In this document: one piece after another, positions 24,401 to 35,734 of the stretch
How the letters are laid out: each line of letters opens with the position of its first letter
Numbering within the stretch: position 1 is the first letter of the stretch
Source of the DNA: Auriscalpium vulgare
Taxonomy: Eukaryota; Basidiomycota; Agaricomycetes; Russulales; Auriscalpiaceae
Direction: 5' to 3'
Length of the DNA stretch: 64,000 bases
Assembly (NCBI GenBank): GCA_019915015.1
Contig: JAHBBC010000012.1
Location: 1,426,001 to 1,490,000, forward strand
Translations under genes and position numbers: made by a program
The notes under the pieces: generated by a model
What the model saw: only the letters and a program-made list of their open reading frames with translations
Database searches by the model: none
What the model was told of the DNA's origin: nothing

Positions 24401-25249
24401 TTTCCGAGGAATAGTGAGCGGGATCACGATCGACGCGATGCCGAGCACAGCTATCCTCGCCCAAAGCAAGGGACCCTCACGCTTGTCGAGTGGGGATAGG
24501 GTGAACGTCGCCAAGGGCCACAGATCCCGGTACGTGTAAACCGCAAACGCAGACAGCAAGACGACGGTCAGGTGCCGTGCAGCCGTTGCGGCGCGCTTGT
24601 ACGCTGCAGCGACAGATAACAATGCCAAGAAGGACGCGTAGAGCTGATCAGGGGAATACGATCAGAGCCGTGAGCGCGAATAAAGTTGTGTCAGACTCAC
24701 ATATGTGATCGCGAGGATGAGATCAATCCATTCGCGTTTTGTGAAGCCCTCTTTTGCGTGCTTGGGATGCTTGTGCTTCTTGCCCCAGTGCTTGCTCAGT
24801 GTGCTCACCCCCGTGCGACGCTCCTCATCCTGGACGAAGCTGGCGACCTGGAGCCCGAGGAGGGCGAGGACGGACAGCAGTCGCAGAAACTTGAAAACGA
24901 AGATGGTGTTGCCCCCCAACTTCTGGATATGTGCCTTGACCTCGGACACAAAGCCCGTCCTCGTTGCGTTGGCGTCCGACTCATCGAGCTCTTCTGCGGG
25001 GGTGGAAAAGCGCGCCACGAGCTTTTTGAGTGGTCCAAAGGAGAACAGAAGCCCAATGACCCATATCAGAGCGGAGGCGGCTGCCACATACGCAGGGATC
25101 ACAAAAGGATGGAGCCAGATGCTGCGGTAGAGGTGAGAGCGTGTCGAATTAGCAGTGAAGAAGGCGTACGCGTTGCTCTTGCGAACGTTATAGAGCGCTG
25201 TGGAGAAGACAGAATGCCCTGCGTTCAAGACGACCTGTGCGTCGTCCAT
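18448..25249 (-). CDS. ABCC (MRP-type) full-length ABC transporter, copy C
   Basis: This is the third and most distal array member. The start is ATG at 25249 (MDDAQVVL) and the stop is TGA at 18448-18450. Domain order is TMD0-TMD1-NBD1-TMD2-NBD2. NBD1 Walker A lies near 21,925-21,950 and NBD2 Walker A near 19,282-19,306; LSVGQRQ is near 18,925-18,945. Two features set it apart. The intron after exon 1 seems lost or unspliced: the frame reads straight through at 25,130-25,180. The loop before the fourth TMD0 helix carries about 25 extra residues rich in Lys and His ([10 protein letters not shown], about 24,755-24,835) that A, B and D lack. The GT donor of the short-exon intron near 22,740 is intact. 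It appears functional. Confidence 0.88.
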
Positions 25250-26047
25250 GACTGTAGTGCTGTCTCTATGCACTGGAAGTCTGCGATGTGCGGGGAAAGG
25301 AGAAAGACTGGCTTGGGTCGGCTGTGGACGTCCTGGTCAAAAGGCAAGAGGAAGAGTCAAGAGGACCGCATGGCTCGCGCGCCTCCGGATCCGTCGCCCA
25401 TCAATTTCTCATGTATGTGCCATCTCAGATCTATAGATCCGGCATCCTATCCAGCCTAGCCCTGCCACGGCCCTGGAAGATCGGTCGTCTGGTCGCCGCG
25501 TCACATTCGAGAGCACACTCGTCGTCGCAGCCTGCAGTACCACTGGGCTGCAAGTTTGAACATATGTATGTACTACGCACAGACGAAATCTCTCTCCTCA
25601 ACCCTTCCCGTCCATCCCCGCCGTCAAACTTCCATGTTCATTTTGTTGAATTATGTACTTGTGTAGCCATTAGGCACAAGGGGTGGCCTCGAGGCGTCGA
25701 CATGTCCAGATGTTGAGCATGGCCATTCAGTTTCCACTGTCTTATGCTGAGTAAGTCTAGGAAAGACGATGCTCTTCAACATGGGCAACAAGCTGTTAGA
25801 AAGAAATAAATAAAAAAAATAGAGAGAAAAAAAACCTATTACGATCGAGGATATAAATCTCGCCGACTCCCGAGTGCCTTGACGGCCAAGCTCTCACGCC
25901 ACAGGCGCGACTACGACGCGACGCGCGCGATAGTTCAACGGACTTGCCGTATCATGGCGCGTGCGCACTGATGCGCAGTCCCAGAGCATGTGGAGCTGTG
26001 CCTGAGGATATATACAGGGACGACGGTAGAAGACAGCCTTCATCAGC
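25250..26047. other. Intergenic, transporter C promoter side and RSC9 3' flank
   Basis: This holds the upstream region of copy C and the downstream region of the RSC9-like gene. An A-rich tract lies at about 25,799-25,838. No gene is seen; open frames here are short and lack domains. Confidence 0.5.
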
Positions 26048-28119
26048 CTACATCACGGCCTGTATCATTTCCGTTATCCAGTCATTCAGAGTCTCCTCTC
26101 GGAGCCGAACACCCTCCAACAGTCTCCGCACCCCCACAAACGCCTTCTTCCCCCGTCTTCCCCCCTCTAACTCCAGCTCAGAAGCAGAAACCTCCAATTC
26201 CATCTCCTCGTGGCCCTCCTCATCTTCCACGACGCCAGGGAACCCGAAGTGGTCCGCATCCACGCGCGGCGCAGCCTCCACTGCTGCGAACGACGTGCGG
26301 AACAGTATCCGGATGCAGAGCAACGCCGTGAGCGAGCTCGACGGCGTGTCTATGATGGGTTTGCGGACCGTCACGCTCGTATATCGTGGCGGTGGTAGTG
26401 GTCGTGTCGTCGGATCAGGCGTGGGGTGCGGGTATGCCGCGTGCGGGAGTGTGATGGTGTCGCTCTGGATGGGGTGCTTGGGGGCGGGCTGCGCGCTCGG
26501 AAGATGCGTCAGGACATGAGCGCGGAGATTGGCTTTCGCGAGGGCGCCGTGGCCACACGTCGACCACAAGCACTCCGACTCCTGCTCGTCAATGGAGTTG
26601 ATGTGCACAAGGACGTGATCGTACAGCTCCCCGGCAGAGCTAAATGGCGGCGTCTCGCACTGTGAGCGGTTCCACTGGCATTTGAAGCGCTCGCTCGGAG
26701 AATTTTCTTTCCGCCTGTCCACACCGCGTACCACGAACCTCTGCGGGTTACCCGGGAGAACCATCGCTTGCGCTTGGGGGAAGACGACGTTGACGTTTTT
26801 GATTACGTCTGATGCGACCAGCAGATGGTACTGTTCTTGGAACGGGACGAAGATATCCTTGTAGAGGTTCCAGAAATCAACCTGCGTCATCTCGCCCTCT
26901 GGATGCCCGACAAACATGAGTCTCATCCTGTGTGAGGCGCATACAAGTTAGCATTCAGTCTTAAATAATTGATATTTGATTACCATTCGAAGCATCGCTG
27001 TGGTTCTGGCATAGAAATTATGCCGTTCAGCTCCTCTTCAGTGAGTTCGTGATCCCTAGTGGCAGAGGCAACAGCAGGAGCAGTAGCCACGGGTCCGCAG
27101 ATCTCGGTTTCAACGTTTTCTTCGAGCTGTTCGGAGATAATCTGACTGGCGAGGAGTTTAAGCGTGCTCGGCATGTCGCGGTGCAGCAAGAACGCCTTGG
27201 CCATGGTCGGATGTGAGAGGTGCGCATATAGGTAGTTGAGACACGCGTCCACCAGTGAGCGGTCGGACAGGAGAGGAAGGTAGCGGAGGGACGCGGCGAG
27301 AGCGGGGGAGTCCGAACTTAGATGAGACGCGACTGCGTGGTTGGTAAAGAGGAGATTGAGACATGTGAGGGAAGAGATGATGAGCGAGCGATTGGAGGTG
27401 CCGACCAACTCTAGCAAGGGTGCGAGTGGACTGGATGTAGGCGGTGCAGAGCGCGAGGGGAGAATGAACGTCGGCGCGACATGCTGGAACAAGTCGGTGG
27501 CATGAAGCAAGAATTCCGAGTTGTCGTCCGTGGTGGGCTTGACGGCGTGCAGCGCAGAAAGAATCAACGGCACGGTTTTCTTGTGGCTCACCAACGCGTC
27601 CGCATTGGCCTCGTTGACTGCCGCGTTCCGCATGACGAACATGGCCTCCAGCGCATGCCGCCGCATACGCGTCTCTGCGGGCGAAATGGAGAAGAGGGCA
27701 GTGAGATCAGCCGCGGGTCTCCCGCTCTGGGCGATGTACCATTCCGGCCACTCGAAAAGCGCGTCGGTCAGGCCGGGGATGGTGCGCAAGAAGAACTGGT
27801 CGTTGTTGCAGAGACGGCAGAGGCGGTCGAGTGCCCACGCGATCTCGGAGTGGATGCCTGAGCGCAGGGAGAGCAGCATGCGGTTGTTGGACGCGGGCTC
27901 CGTGTACCAGCCTTCCAACACGCGTCAAGATTTAGTTACGCGTCATAATGCCGAATGGATGGTACACGCACGCTCATAATCGTCTGTGACATTGGGTCGG
28001 GGGGCGGGGGCGGGCGTGTGGGCGACGGCGCCGGGGTAGGCGGGCGCGGCGACGGTCGGTGGGCGGTAGAACATGCTTGCGGTGGTGCTGCCGCTCTTGC
28101 TCGAAAAGGTCGTGAGCAT
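26048..28119 (-). CDS. RSC9: RSC9-like subunit of an RSC/SWI-SNF-type chromatin remodeller
   Basis: This is a nuclear protein resembling the fungal RSC9/ARID2 family, a DNA-contacting subunit of ATP-dependent nucleosome remodellers. Three exons join cleanly: 28119-27972, 27911-26984 and 26927-26048. The introns (60 and 56 bp) give ...DYERWYTEP... and ...CFEWMRLMF.... The middle exon is an all-helical, armadillo-like region. The last exon contains zinc-finger-like Cys/His sets (CQW...C...H...H and CLWSTCG...H...H) and ends in a charged helix. The start chosen (MLTTFSSKSG) is the first ATG in the joined frame. The family often has an ARID domain further N-terminal and none is visible, so an upstream exon may be missing. 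It is divergent from the next gene with about 200 bp between starts, which suggests a shared promoter. Confidence 0.75.
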
Positions 28120-28318
28120 TTTGAGTGGGCGTGGTCGAATGCAGCAACTCGGTCCCACCGGGGCGAATGGAGAAAGTCTTGCTGAAGAGAGCGCAGCGCC
28201 CCATTCTCGGCGCGTCGCCTCGCGATTCGCGTCACTCCGTCCTCTCCTCTGCCTTTCATTCAGGACAAACTTCGCACCTTGCAAGGTCCTTCAACTTGGC
28301 TGGCCTCGTCCCAACGCC

Positions 28319-30918
28319 ATGCATGGGCGCAGGGATTCTATCACTTATGTGTCCAAGTTCGTCACCCTCTCCTCCAAGCTCCTCCAGGCAAGTAGCTCTT
28401 CACTTCGAACTTCAGCTGCTTACCTCCCAAGCAGGGACTCACCCCTACCCAAATTAACCCAAAGGAAAGCTCCGATGCCTTTTGGCGAGAATATCTATCA
28501 CTGGACGTAGACCGCGCCTACATCACCGAACAGCTCAATGCTATCTCGAAGGAGGACTTCCTCGGGCATCTGAAGGTCAGAGTCACTTTCTCGGCATGCG
28601 AATAATGTCCGTCTTATACACGCATGTGTGCAGTAGCCGCTTCTGGTTGCCCTATTCTTGACATGTTTGAAGCACATGCGGGAGGCGCCGTACGACGATG
28701 TCAGGAAGGCACATGCGGTCGAGATCATGACCGTGCTCGCTCGGAGTCTACTCAGGAAGAGTGATCTGGCTGGGTGGGAGGTTATGGAGATGTTCGCTGG
28801 AGAAGTCAATAAGAGTGACAAGTTCTTCATGGTGAGTTAATATTTCTAGCGTCGTGCGCTAGCACTCATAGGCTGCGGAAGGACTTCTCGGCCACCGTGG
28901 ATGACTTGCTCGGTGATGAGAAGGCACCAGGTATGTCTCAAGTCAAAATGAGGCGGTCAGGCGTTCACCTTCTTCCTGCTTCCAGCTGGTCTACGCCATG
29001 ACGTGCTGCAGCTGGTGATCATCTTCATGTGCGGAATCAACCAACTCAGTCCCGGCGCATACTTTCTTCGCAGAGATATGTTCCCTGCTATCGTGTCTGT
29101 GCGTTCTTCATTTCGGGTATCCACGCATCCACCTTACCTGCGTCGTAGTTCACCAAAGGTCCTGAGACCGGAAGGTTTGCCTTCGAGGCGCTGCTGCTGC
29201 TTGGCCTCCTTGCCAATTTCCACAAGTCTGACGCCGCGAAACTCAACCCGTATCTCCAGCGGATAAGTGAGACCACCGACGCTGACTTCCTGCACAAGAT
29301 ATGCTGGGCAGCCAATTTTGCATCCGCGGCTGCAGTCAAGTATGCTCGAGTATGTCTTGGCCGCCATGCTAAGCTGAAACGGTTGATTACTAGAGCATAC
29401 CAGGACATATCCGACGACTCGCCTCCGACTATGGCGTCGACCTTTGGGTCCTTCTTGACGTCGCTTCGTCCTGACAGAGCGCTTGCCTCAACACAGGTTG
29501 ACCCTCCTAGGGAGCTCTTCAAGAACCAGTACGTTTATGCTGTTTTTGGCAAACGATCCTCCGCTCACGTCTCTTTTTTTATCTCAACGCGTAGGCCTAT
29601 TGAAGCTTGCATCGTCCTGCTCCCTGTATTCGAATTCCTCACAAGAAACCCCACTTTCGTCGCCGTTCTCTCACAAGGCATCTCAAACGATGCCGACAAA
29701 ACGCCCGCAAATATGACACCTCTAGCGCTTACCCTTACATCATTATCGTCCTACTTATTGACCCATGCTACGTCTTCGTCCTCAGCCCGAGCGATTTCCT
29801 ATGCTACCTTATCCATGAACATCCTCCTCGCCGCTGTCGAGAAGCAAGAGTTTTTGCGCGCTTTATGCGAATCAACCCCATATGATATCAGATTGTGTCG
29901 ACAGGTGCGTTAACGTGCATATGCCATGTGGTATAACGCTCTCATTTTCTGTATAAGAGACTGCCAACTCTCCCTTTGGTTCCACCTCCACGCCCGCCTA
30001 TGTGCGCGCTTCTGGATACCTCTGTCCTATGGCTACGACACAACTTACACAAACGCTTAGAGGTCCACCTCTATCTGTAAGGTGCTGCAGCTCCATATCC
30101 TCCAAATATTGACCACGTCACCGCGCAGCACGTGCATCCGTCTTTTGCACCGTGTCATATGGTCTCTGCAAAATGAACACATTCGCCTAGGTATGTGTTT
30201 CGAGAGCTTAAATTCGCGACGTTTTACTCACCATTTCTAGAGTATGGATGGCTACAGCTCTGGAAGGCTGTCATTGGTGTTCTTGATTTTTTGGCAAACA
30301 AGTTGGAGAACCTCGATACAACTGGCGGAGTGGAAACGCTTCTGCAAGAGGTGGGTCGATGCAAGTCTCTACCAACTAGCCAGACTAATGCTTCTCAAGA
30401 CCATTGTGCTTTTAGATCTAGTCTGCACAAAAGCTGATGCTTTCCTTCCGTCGCCGCATGCAGTCCACGAGTTGATCGTGAGTTGCGTAGTCTCCGTGTT
30501 CAGACCATCAACTTAGTCAACACAGTACGAGCTCGTCCGATCTGCGCCCACACTTCGCAAGCAGCCACTCATCCTCCAATCTGTCGCATTGCAAAGGACA
30601 ACTGGCAATCCGTCTTCTGTCGAGAGCCAAGCGAGCCAGGCGCTCTCCCGGCTTCTCACTACAAATGACTACTACGAAGACAAGCTTGGCAATGCGCAAG
30701 CTCGCAGCGCCAACAAGGCCATCAGCATCGTAGCGAGGGATATTGAGCAGGACGGTATTCACGGTGTGCGGGACGCGGCTATTGAGACGCCAGCGTACGT
30801 GTCTTTCTTACCTCCCGTTGTCGGATGCTGACACAAAGTGCTCGACAGATTGCACTCCGAGGGTGTGATCATCTTCCTGCGTCATGTATATACAGACGGC
30901 ATGGCGCTCATGCCGTGA
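28319..30918 (+). CDS. ARMH3/C10orf76-like armadillo-helical protein
   Basis: This is a multi-exon gene for a homologue of the conserved ARMH3 (C10orf76) family, cytosolic and Golgi-associated helical-repeat proteins. Evidence is the N-terminal pattern KFVTLSSKLLQ...FWREYLSLDVDR, the central LQLVIIFMCGINQLSPG and FALLLLGLLANFH-type helices, and the C-terminal stretch ending EGVIIFLRHVYTDG before TGA at 30916-30918. The first intron appears to be GC-AG: exon ...CTCCAG, then GCAAGT, with acceptor AAGCAG near 28,433; this keeps the frame, whereas a GT reading hits a stop. The join near 28,830-28,872 does not phase cleanly with its strong GTGAGT donor. Either a weaker donor is used or there is a one-base error or mutation. 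The ATG at 28319 is the best in-frame start but is not certain. Confidence 0.7.
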
Positions 30919-31902
30919 CATTATGTATATTGTACTGTTTGTACCCTGACGAGTCGTTGGTAAGTCTATTTTGACACAGCGCTGATGTGTAAGTTGCGTT
31001 GGGCATTGCTGGGGCAAGCGGGCACAGCTTTACTCTGCCCGGGAGCTCCAATCGGGGATCTCAGGGTTGACTTGCATTGGCCCCCTGCATCTCTTACATG
31101 GAGCACAAAATCAATATTCACGATGAGCTAAAACACGCAAGCTGCTCACCTCGTCGACACTGAGGCTGTCGTGAGTGCGGGCTCAGGGAGTTGCGGAGAC
31201 GTCTGTGGGGATGGGCATGGAATCCTGTCTGCTGGGAAACACTAGAAACATTGTGTTGGGACCGGAGACGCAACGCTTCCACTGAGCACAGGTTCGGACG
31301 CGAATAACGATGCTAAGGAAACGCGTCGACCAATCAGATGTCTCGGGCATCTCGGGGCGCCCGACCTACATCCGCGGAAATTCTTGAGTCAGGGCCACTC
31401 AGTCTTTGCGGACGACAGAGAATATAAAATCAAAATTGACTGCGAACGGGAGACTCGAGAGGCAGTGGGGGGCATGGCGTCTCGCGAGACCGAGAAGAAT
31501 AGAGTCAACGTGAGGTTTCTGTGCTGACATTTCAGGAGGCCGGCTACATTGTGCTTGTCGGAGGGTACGTCAACAAAGGCATCGCGTGGCAAGTGCGGGA
31601 AACCGTGGCGGAGTCTCCGGCAGACATCCGGAGCTATTAATGATAGTGAGTCAAAGGATAGGCCGCTGGAACTCTGAGGAAGGTCGCGATCGGCGTCTTG
31701 AAGACTCAGCCTGATACGTCTCTACTACCACCCCTGCCGTCTATGCCCTTCATATATACCCTTATATGCCTCACAGTCGCTAGGCCTTAGGAAGGCCAGA
31801 CGCATATGCCCATTCATGAGATACTGACAGGGCGGTGTCCTTCGCGCTCTCTTGTACATATCTATTTTACTCAGATACCACATCGTATTCGAAACCTCGG
31901 TG
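30919..31902. other. Intergenic gap
   Basis: About 1 kb lies between the ARMH3-like stop and the F-box-like gene. I found no convincing gene here. Confidence 0.4.
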
Positions 31903-33023
31903 TCACCATATCCAATCAACATATTGTGGTCGCTGCAATGTTATCAGAACACGTCGCCGTGTACATCTCCTTAGAAACTCACCGGATAGGCCTCGCGATC
32001 CACATACTCAATGAATTCCGCACCGCGTGCGGTGCACACCTGTTCTAGTGTTCGCCGTATAAAGGGATGGGAGCAGCGCGTCACCGATACGACTCGCAAA
32101 TTGGGCAGCGCGCTCTCCGACAGCGAAGCGCCAAGGTCTTTAAGAGACTGGGCCATTCCGGGCGCCGGAGATCCGTTGTCTGCGTGGAATCCAAAATGAC
32201 GCAGGGTGCGCGGGAGTGTGACGGAGGGCGGGGGCAGTCTCATGAGGATGAGTGTTTCGAGAGCCGTGAGCCGCTCGAGTGTGAAGCTGGAGGGCACTAC
32301 CCACGTCGTAAGGGCACGCAGGTTACTGGCAACGGCGTGCTCGACACTTGTCATGTTCTCCGAGAAGAAAAGGTAGTAGAGGTCGAGCTCCTCGAGAAAA
32401 ATCCCCTCGGGGAGTTTGCCGACATCGATGGTGTTCCCGCTCTTTACGGAGAGCAGCCTTGAGGTCGGAGGCGGCGCGAGCCCGCCGCCTAGCTCCATCA
32501 CGACGTGGCGCACGCTAGGCAGCACCTGGAGCATCGTGTGCACCGCGTCGCGCGCTATGGACGCCGAAAAGACGAGCACAGACGGGCGCAGGTCGAGTGC
32601 ACGCAAACCTTGAAGGTTCGGCACCGAGGTGCCAACAATGCTGAGCAGCGCGATGTCAGGGCAGCAGCGGAGGAGCGGGAGCACGAGGGTGTCGTCCAAA
32701 TTGCCGGGGAGGTGGTTGAATTGGACGTAATTGAATTGAGTGCCAATTGTGAAGGATCGCACGTACGTGCCGAGATGGGGGCGGGACGCGAATGCGCGGA
32801 GCAGCAGCGGGGCAACGCGCCGAAACCATGGGCTGTCGCCGTCGCCCATGCTATGGCGGGCAATGCGGCGAAAAAGGAGGCGCTGCGAGGGGGCGACCCA
32901 GTCCTTGCATACCAGCGCGCACGCGGAGAGCGTGGGGTAGTCGACGTCGTGAGTCTGCGAGATAATGTAGACGTATTGAATGATGCGCGCGTGGATGTCG
33001 AAGGGGAGCGGCGGTGGAGGCAT
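31903..33023 (-). CDS. F-box-like protein, tandem copy 1
   Basis: This is a basidiomycete F-box-like protein of about 350 residues. The N-terminus has the F-box pattern: LPFDIHARIIQYVY, then CALVCKDWVAPSQRLLFRRI. A leucine-rich C-terminal region follows, of the kind that selects substrates for SCF ubiquitin ligases. The start is ATG at 33023 (MPPPPLPFDI). Without splicing the frame ends at TAA 31971-31973. A GTGAGT donor sits six bases before that stop and a GCAG acceptor follows; splicing would give ...AYPRPQYVDWIW and stop at 31903-31905. The paralogue encodes the same tail, so the spliced form is favoured. A 5'-UTR intron (GTTAGT...TTCAG) probably separates the ATG from the TATA element upstream. 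Substrate is unknown. Confidence 0.72.
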
Positions 33024-33173
33024 GATGCCTCGCGGATCGCTGAAGAGGTCAGAGTTAACATTCTCTCATCACTGACAATATGTGGACTAACCTCGTTTGA
33101 CGGGATGTCAATGATAGAGGGATTGCAAGCAACAAGGCTTAAGGCGCCTGCATTGTCGCCCGGCCCTGCAACG

Positions 33174-33181
33174 CTATTTAT
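33174..33181 (-). promoter_or_regulatory. TATA box of F-box-like copy 1
   Basis: The minus-strand sequence ATAAATAG lies about 150 bp upstream of the ATG. It is conserved at the same spacing in the paralogue, as is the stretch between it and the ATG. Confidence 0.5.
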
Positions 33182-34469
33182 GAGCTCACGGAAGCCGATG
33201 CATGACATCGCACGGCGATGTGGGAAATAACCTGAAGGGACTGCGCATAAGTGAGCGCTTTGCCAAGATTTTCTGCATGTAGTACATCACGGCGTCGTCC
33301 TCTGCCGGCCGGCGTTCACTGATTCGAAACAATGGAGACAAACGACGATGGCATTGAAGACGATGCACAGGATGCGGGGTCGACAGGAGCTCGATATTCA
33401 GGCCGCAACTGGGTGCAGCAGACGTATCGAGATAGCGTAGCCAGTGTATGGACACACTGCATCAACAGAGTGGCAGCTCGAGAAGTTTTTGATACCGTTT
33501 GAGACCTACGGGATGCATTAGCAAATCTTGCGACGCTTATGCAAATACGATACGACGTACCTATACCGCTCGCCCAACATTCATTGTCGGCACACGTCCT
33601 CTGCACCAACTCCGCCCTCCATCCGACGCCGAGAGCGCACAACGCGTCGAGTGAGCCTTGTCACGCCCGTGAGACATTCGGCGTCGCATATGATCCTTGC
33701 TTGGAGAGGCTATGGGAAAGGGTTATACGGTCCACAGAATGCCAGGACTTCCTGCCACGATAGACGATGAGGTGCAGCGGGAAGCCTGAGCTCGGAGGAT
33801 GCCGGACACGCGTCGCGCGGCGTTCCAGGCTTCCGTAGCTGACCTTAGTACTTACCCATGCCTGTCGACGGAAGAGGAGAGCCAACCAGTTTTGCAGAAC
33901 AGACTCGAGCATTGTGACTCTAGGAGAGGATGCAGAGAAACTGGAGGATGTGCGCTGGGGAGCCTGGCGTCTTGCGAAGCCAGAGTCAACTGTGCTGACC
34001 TATCAAACTGCTGGTGAGGCCGGCCACTGTGGGTTTGGGCGTAGTTGATTCAGTAATTGCGCTTACAACAGTACAATGATAGCATAGCACATGGTGTGCG
34101 GGAAACGTTCTCCGAAGGACATGGAGATCTTCGGCTAGGCCGGAGTTCCGAGTCTCTACCGCCATCCTTGCCGTCTGGATTCAAGATAGCTCGCAAATTA
34201 AAGGTTTCTCCTAGTCTCCGTGGCTGACCATAATACACAGAAGACAGTCGTTCTGTTCTCCCCCATCATGAATATGCTAGATATATTAAATATGCTCTTG
34301 TCTGTGTACCTTTGCTTATGCCTGTACCTCTCCATTCAGAGCTGCCACTGAGAATGCGGCTCATCATACTTACCATTGGCTAGTCAGGATCGTGCGCGAT
34401 CCCGCACCGGAGCAAGCTTACAGCCCCTGGTAATGGGACGCGTCGCGAATTCGAAACCTCTTAAACGTC
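33182..34469. other. Intergenic, upstream part of duplicated F-box unit
   Basis: The first 650 bp or so are matched 2.57 kb further on, above the second F-box-like gene. One example is the stretch around 33,660-33,810. No gene is recognised, and short open frames are not conserved between the two copies. Confidence 0.45.
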
Positions 34470-35576
34470 TCACCATATCCAATCAACATATCGTGGTCGC
34501 TGTAATGTTATCAGAACACGTCGCCGGTGCACTCCGCAGAAACGCACCGGATAGGCCGCGCGATCCACATACTCCACGAATTCCGCCCCGCGTGCGGTGC
34601 TCACCGCCTCTAGTGCTCGTCGTATAGAGGGGTGGGAGCGGCGCGTCACCGATACGACGCGTAGAGTGGGCAGAGCGCTCTCCGACAGCGAAGCGCCAAG
34701 GTCCTTGAGAGACTGGGCCATTCCGGGCGACGGGAATCCATTGTCTGCGTGGAACCCAAAATGACGCAGGGTGCGCGGGAGTGTGACGGAGGGCGAGGGC
34801 AGTCGTATGAGGATGAGGGTTTCGAGAGCCGTGAGCCGCTCGAGTGTGAAGCTGGAGGGCACGATCCAGGTTGTAAGGGCGCGCAGGTTACTGGCAACGG
34901 CGTGCTCGACACTTGTCATGTTCTCCGAGAAGGACAAGTAGTGGAGGTCGAGATCCTCAAAAAAAATCCCTTCGGGGAGTCTGCCGACATCTATGGTGTT
35001 CCCGCTCTTTACGGAGAGCAGCCGTGAGGTCGGAGGCGGCGCGAGCCCGCCGCCGAGCTCCATCACCACGTGGCGCACGCTGGGCAGCGCCTCGAGCGCG
35101 GCGTGCACCACATCGCCCGCTATGAGCGAGGCGGAAAAGACGAGCACGGAAGGGCGCAGGCCGAGTGCACGCAGGTCTTGTAGGTTCTGCACCGAGTTGC
35201 CGACAATGCGGAGAAGAGCGATGTGAGGGCAGCAGCGGAGGAGCGGGAGCGCGAGGGTGTCGTTTATGTCGTCGGCAATGGGGCTAAATTGAGTGTCAAT
35301 TGTGAGGAACCGCACGTAAGTGCCGAGGTGTGGGCGGGACGCGAATGCCCGGAGCAGCAGCGGGGCAACGCGCCGAAACCATGGGCTGTCGCCGTCGCCC
35401 ATGCTATGGCGGATAATGCGGCGAAAAAGGAGGCGCTGCGAGGGGGCGACCCAGTCCTTGCATACCAGCGCGCACGCGGAGAGCGTGGGGTAGTCGATGT
35501 CGTGGGTCTGCGAGATAATGTAGACGTATTGGATGATGCATGCGTGGATGTCGAAGGGGAGCGGCGGGGGAGGCAT
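34470..35576 (-). CDS. F-box-like protein, tandem copy 2
   Basis: This is the paralogue of the preceding F-box-like gene, 368 residues if read without splicing. The start is ATG at 35576 and the stop TGA at 34470-34472. The F-box (CALVCKDWVAPSQRLLF) and most of the Leu-rich part match copy 1. The differences cluster after the F-box, where copy 2 lacks a few residues (HLPGN region), and in the first leucine-rich stretch. The C-terminal intron of copy 1 exists here as GTGCGT...TTACAG but is an open multiple of three. Both spliced and read-through forms therefore end in YVDWIW. It likely serves as a substrate adaptor of an SCF complex. Confidence 0.72.
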   Translation of the reverse strand: MPPPPLPFDIHACIIQYVYIISQTHDIDYPTLSACALVCKDWVAPSQRLLFRRIIRHSMGDGDSPWFRRVAPLLLRAFASRPHLGTYVRFLTIDTQFSPIADDINDTLALPLLRCCPHIALLRIVGNSVQNLQDLRALGLRPSVLVFSASLIAGDVVHAALEALPSVRHVVMELGGGLAPPPTSRLLSVKSGNTIDVGRLPEGIFFEDLDLHYLSFSENMTSVEHAVASNLRALTTWIVPSSFTLERLTALETLILIRLPSPSVTLPRTLRHFGFHADNGFPSPGMAQSLKDLGASLSESALPTLRVVSVTRRSHPSIRRALEAVSTARGAEFVEYVDRAAYPVRFCGVHRRRVLITLQRPRYVDWIW

Positions 35577-35726
35577 AATGCCTCGCGGATCGCTGAAGAG
35601 GTCAGAGTTAACATTCTCTCATCACTGACAATATGTGGACTAACCTCGTTTGACGGGATGTCAATGAAAGAGGGATTGCAAGCAACAAGGCTGAAGGCGC
35701 CTGCATTGTCGCCCGGCCCTGCAACG

Positions 35727-35734
35727 CTATTTAT
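35727..35734 (-). promoter_or_regulatory. TATA box of F-box-like copy 2
   Basis: The minus-strand sequence ATAAATAG lies about 151 bp above the ATG, at the same spacing and in the same sequence context as in copy 1. Confidence 0.5.

Larger units (their letters stand above)
3222..25249 (-). repeat. Tandem array of three ABCC transporter units
   Basis: The ATGs are 7,626 and 7,641 bp apart and the stops 7,633 and 7,593 bp apart, giving a repeat unit of about 7.6 kb. Each unit is one gene plus flanks. Identity is uneven along the unit, in a pattern that suggests gene conversion. An inverted fourth copy begins at 57,947. Confidence 0.9.

Noticed and set aside
3222..25249. Interpretation of the transporter exons as many short pseudogene pieces
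   Set aside because: The pieces join in phase through short introns with all Walker, signature and H-loop motifs present, so they are intact multi-exon genes.
32505..33230. Long plus-strand frames opposite the F-box-like genes
   Set aside because: They overlap a well-supported gene, and they recur in copy 2 only because the DNA is duplicated.
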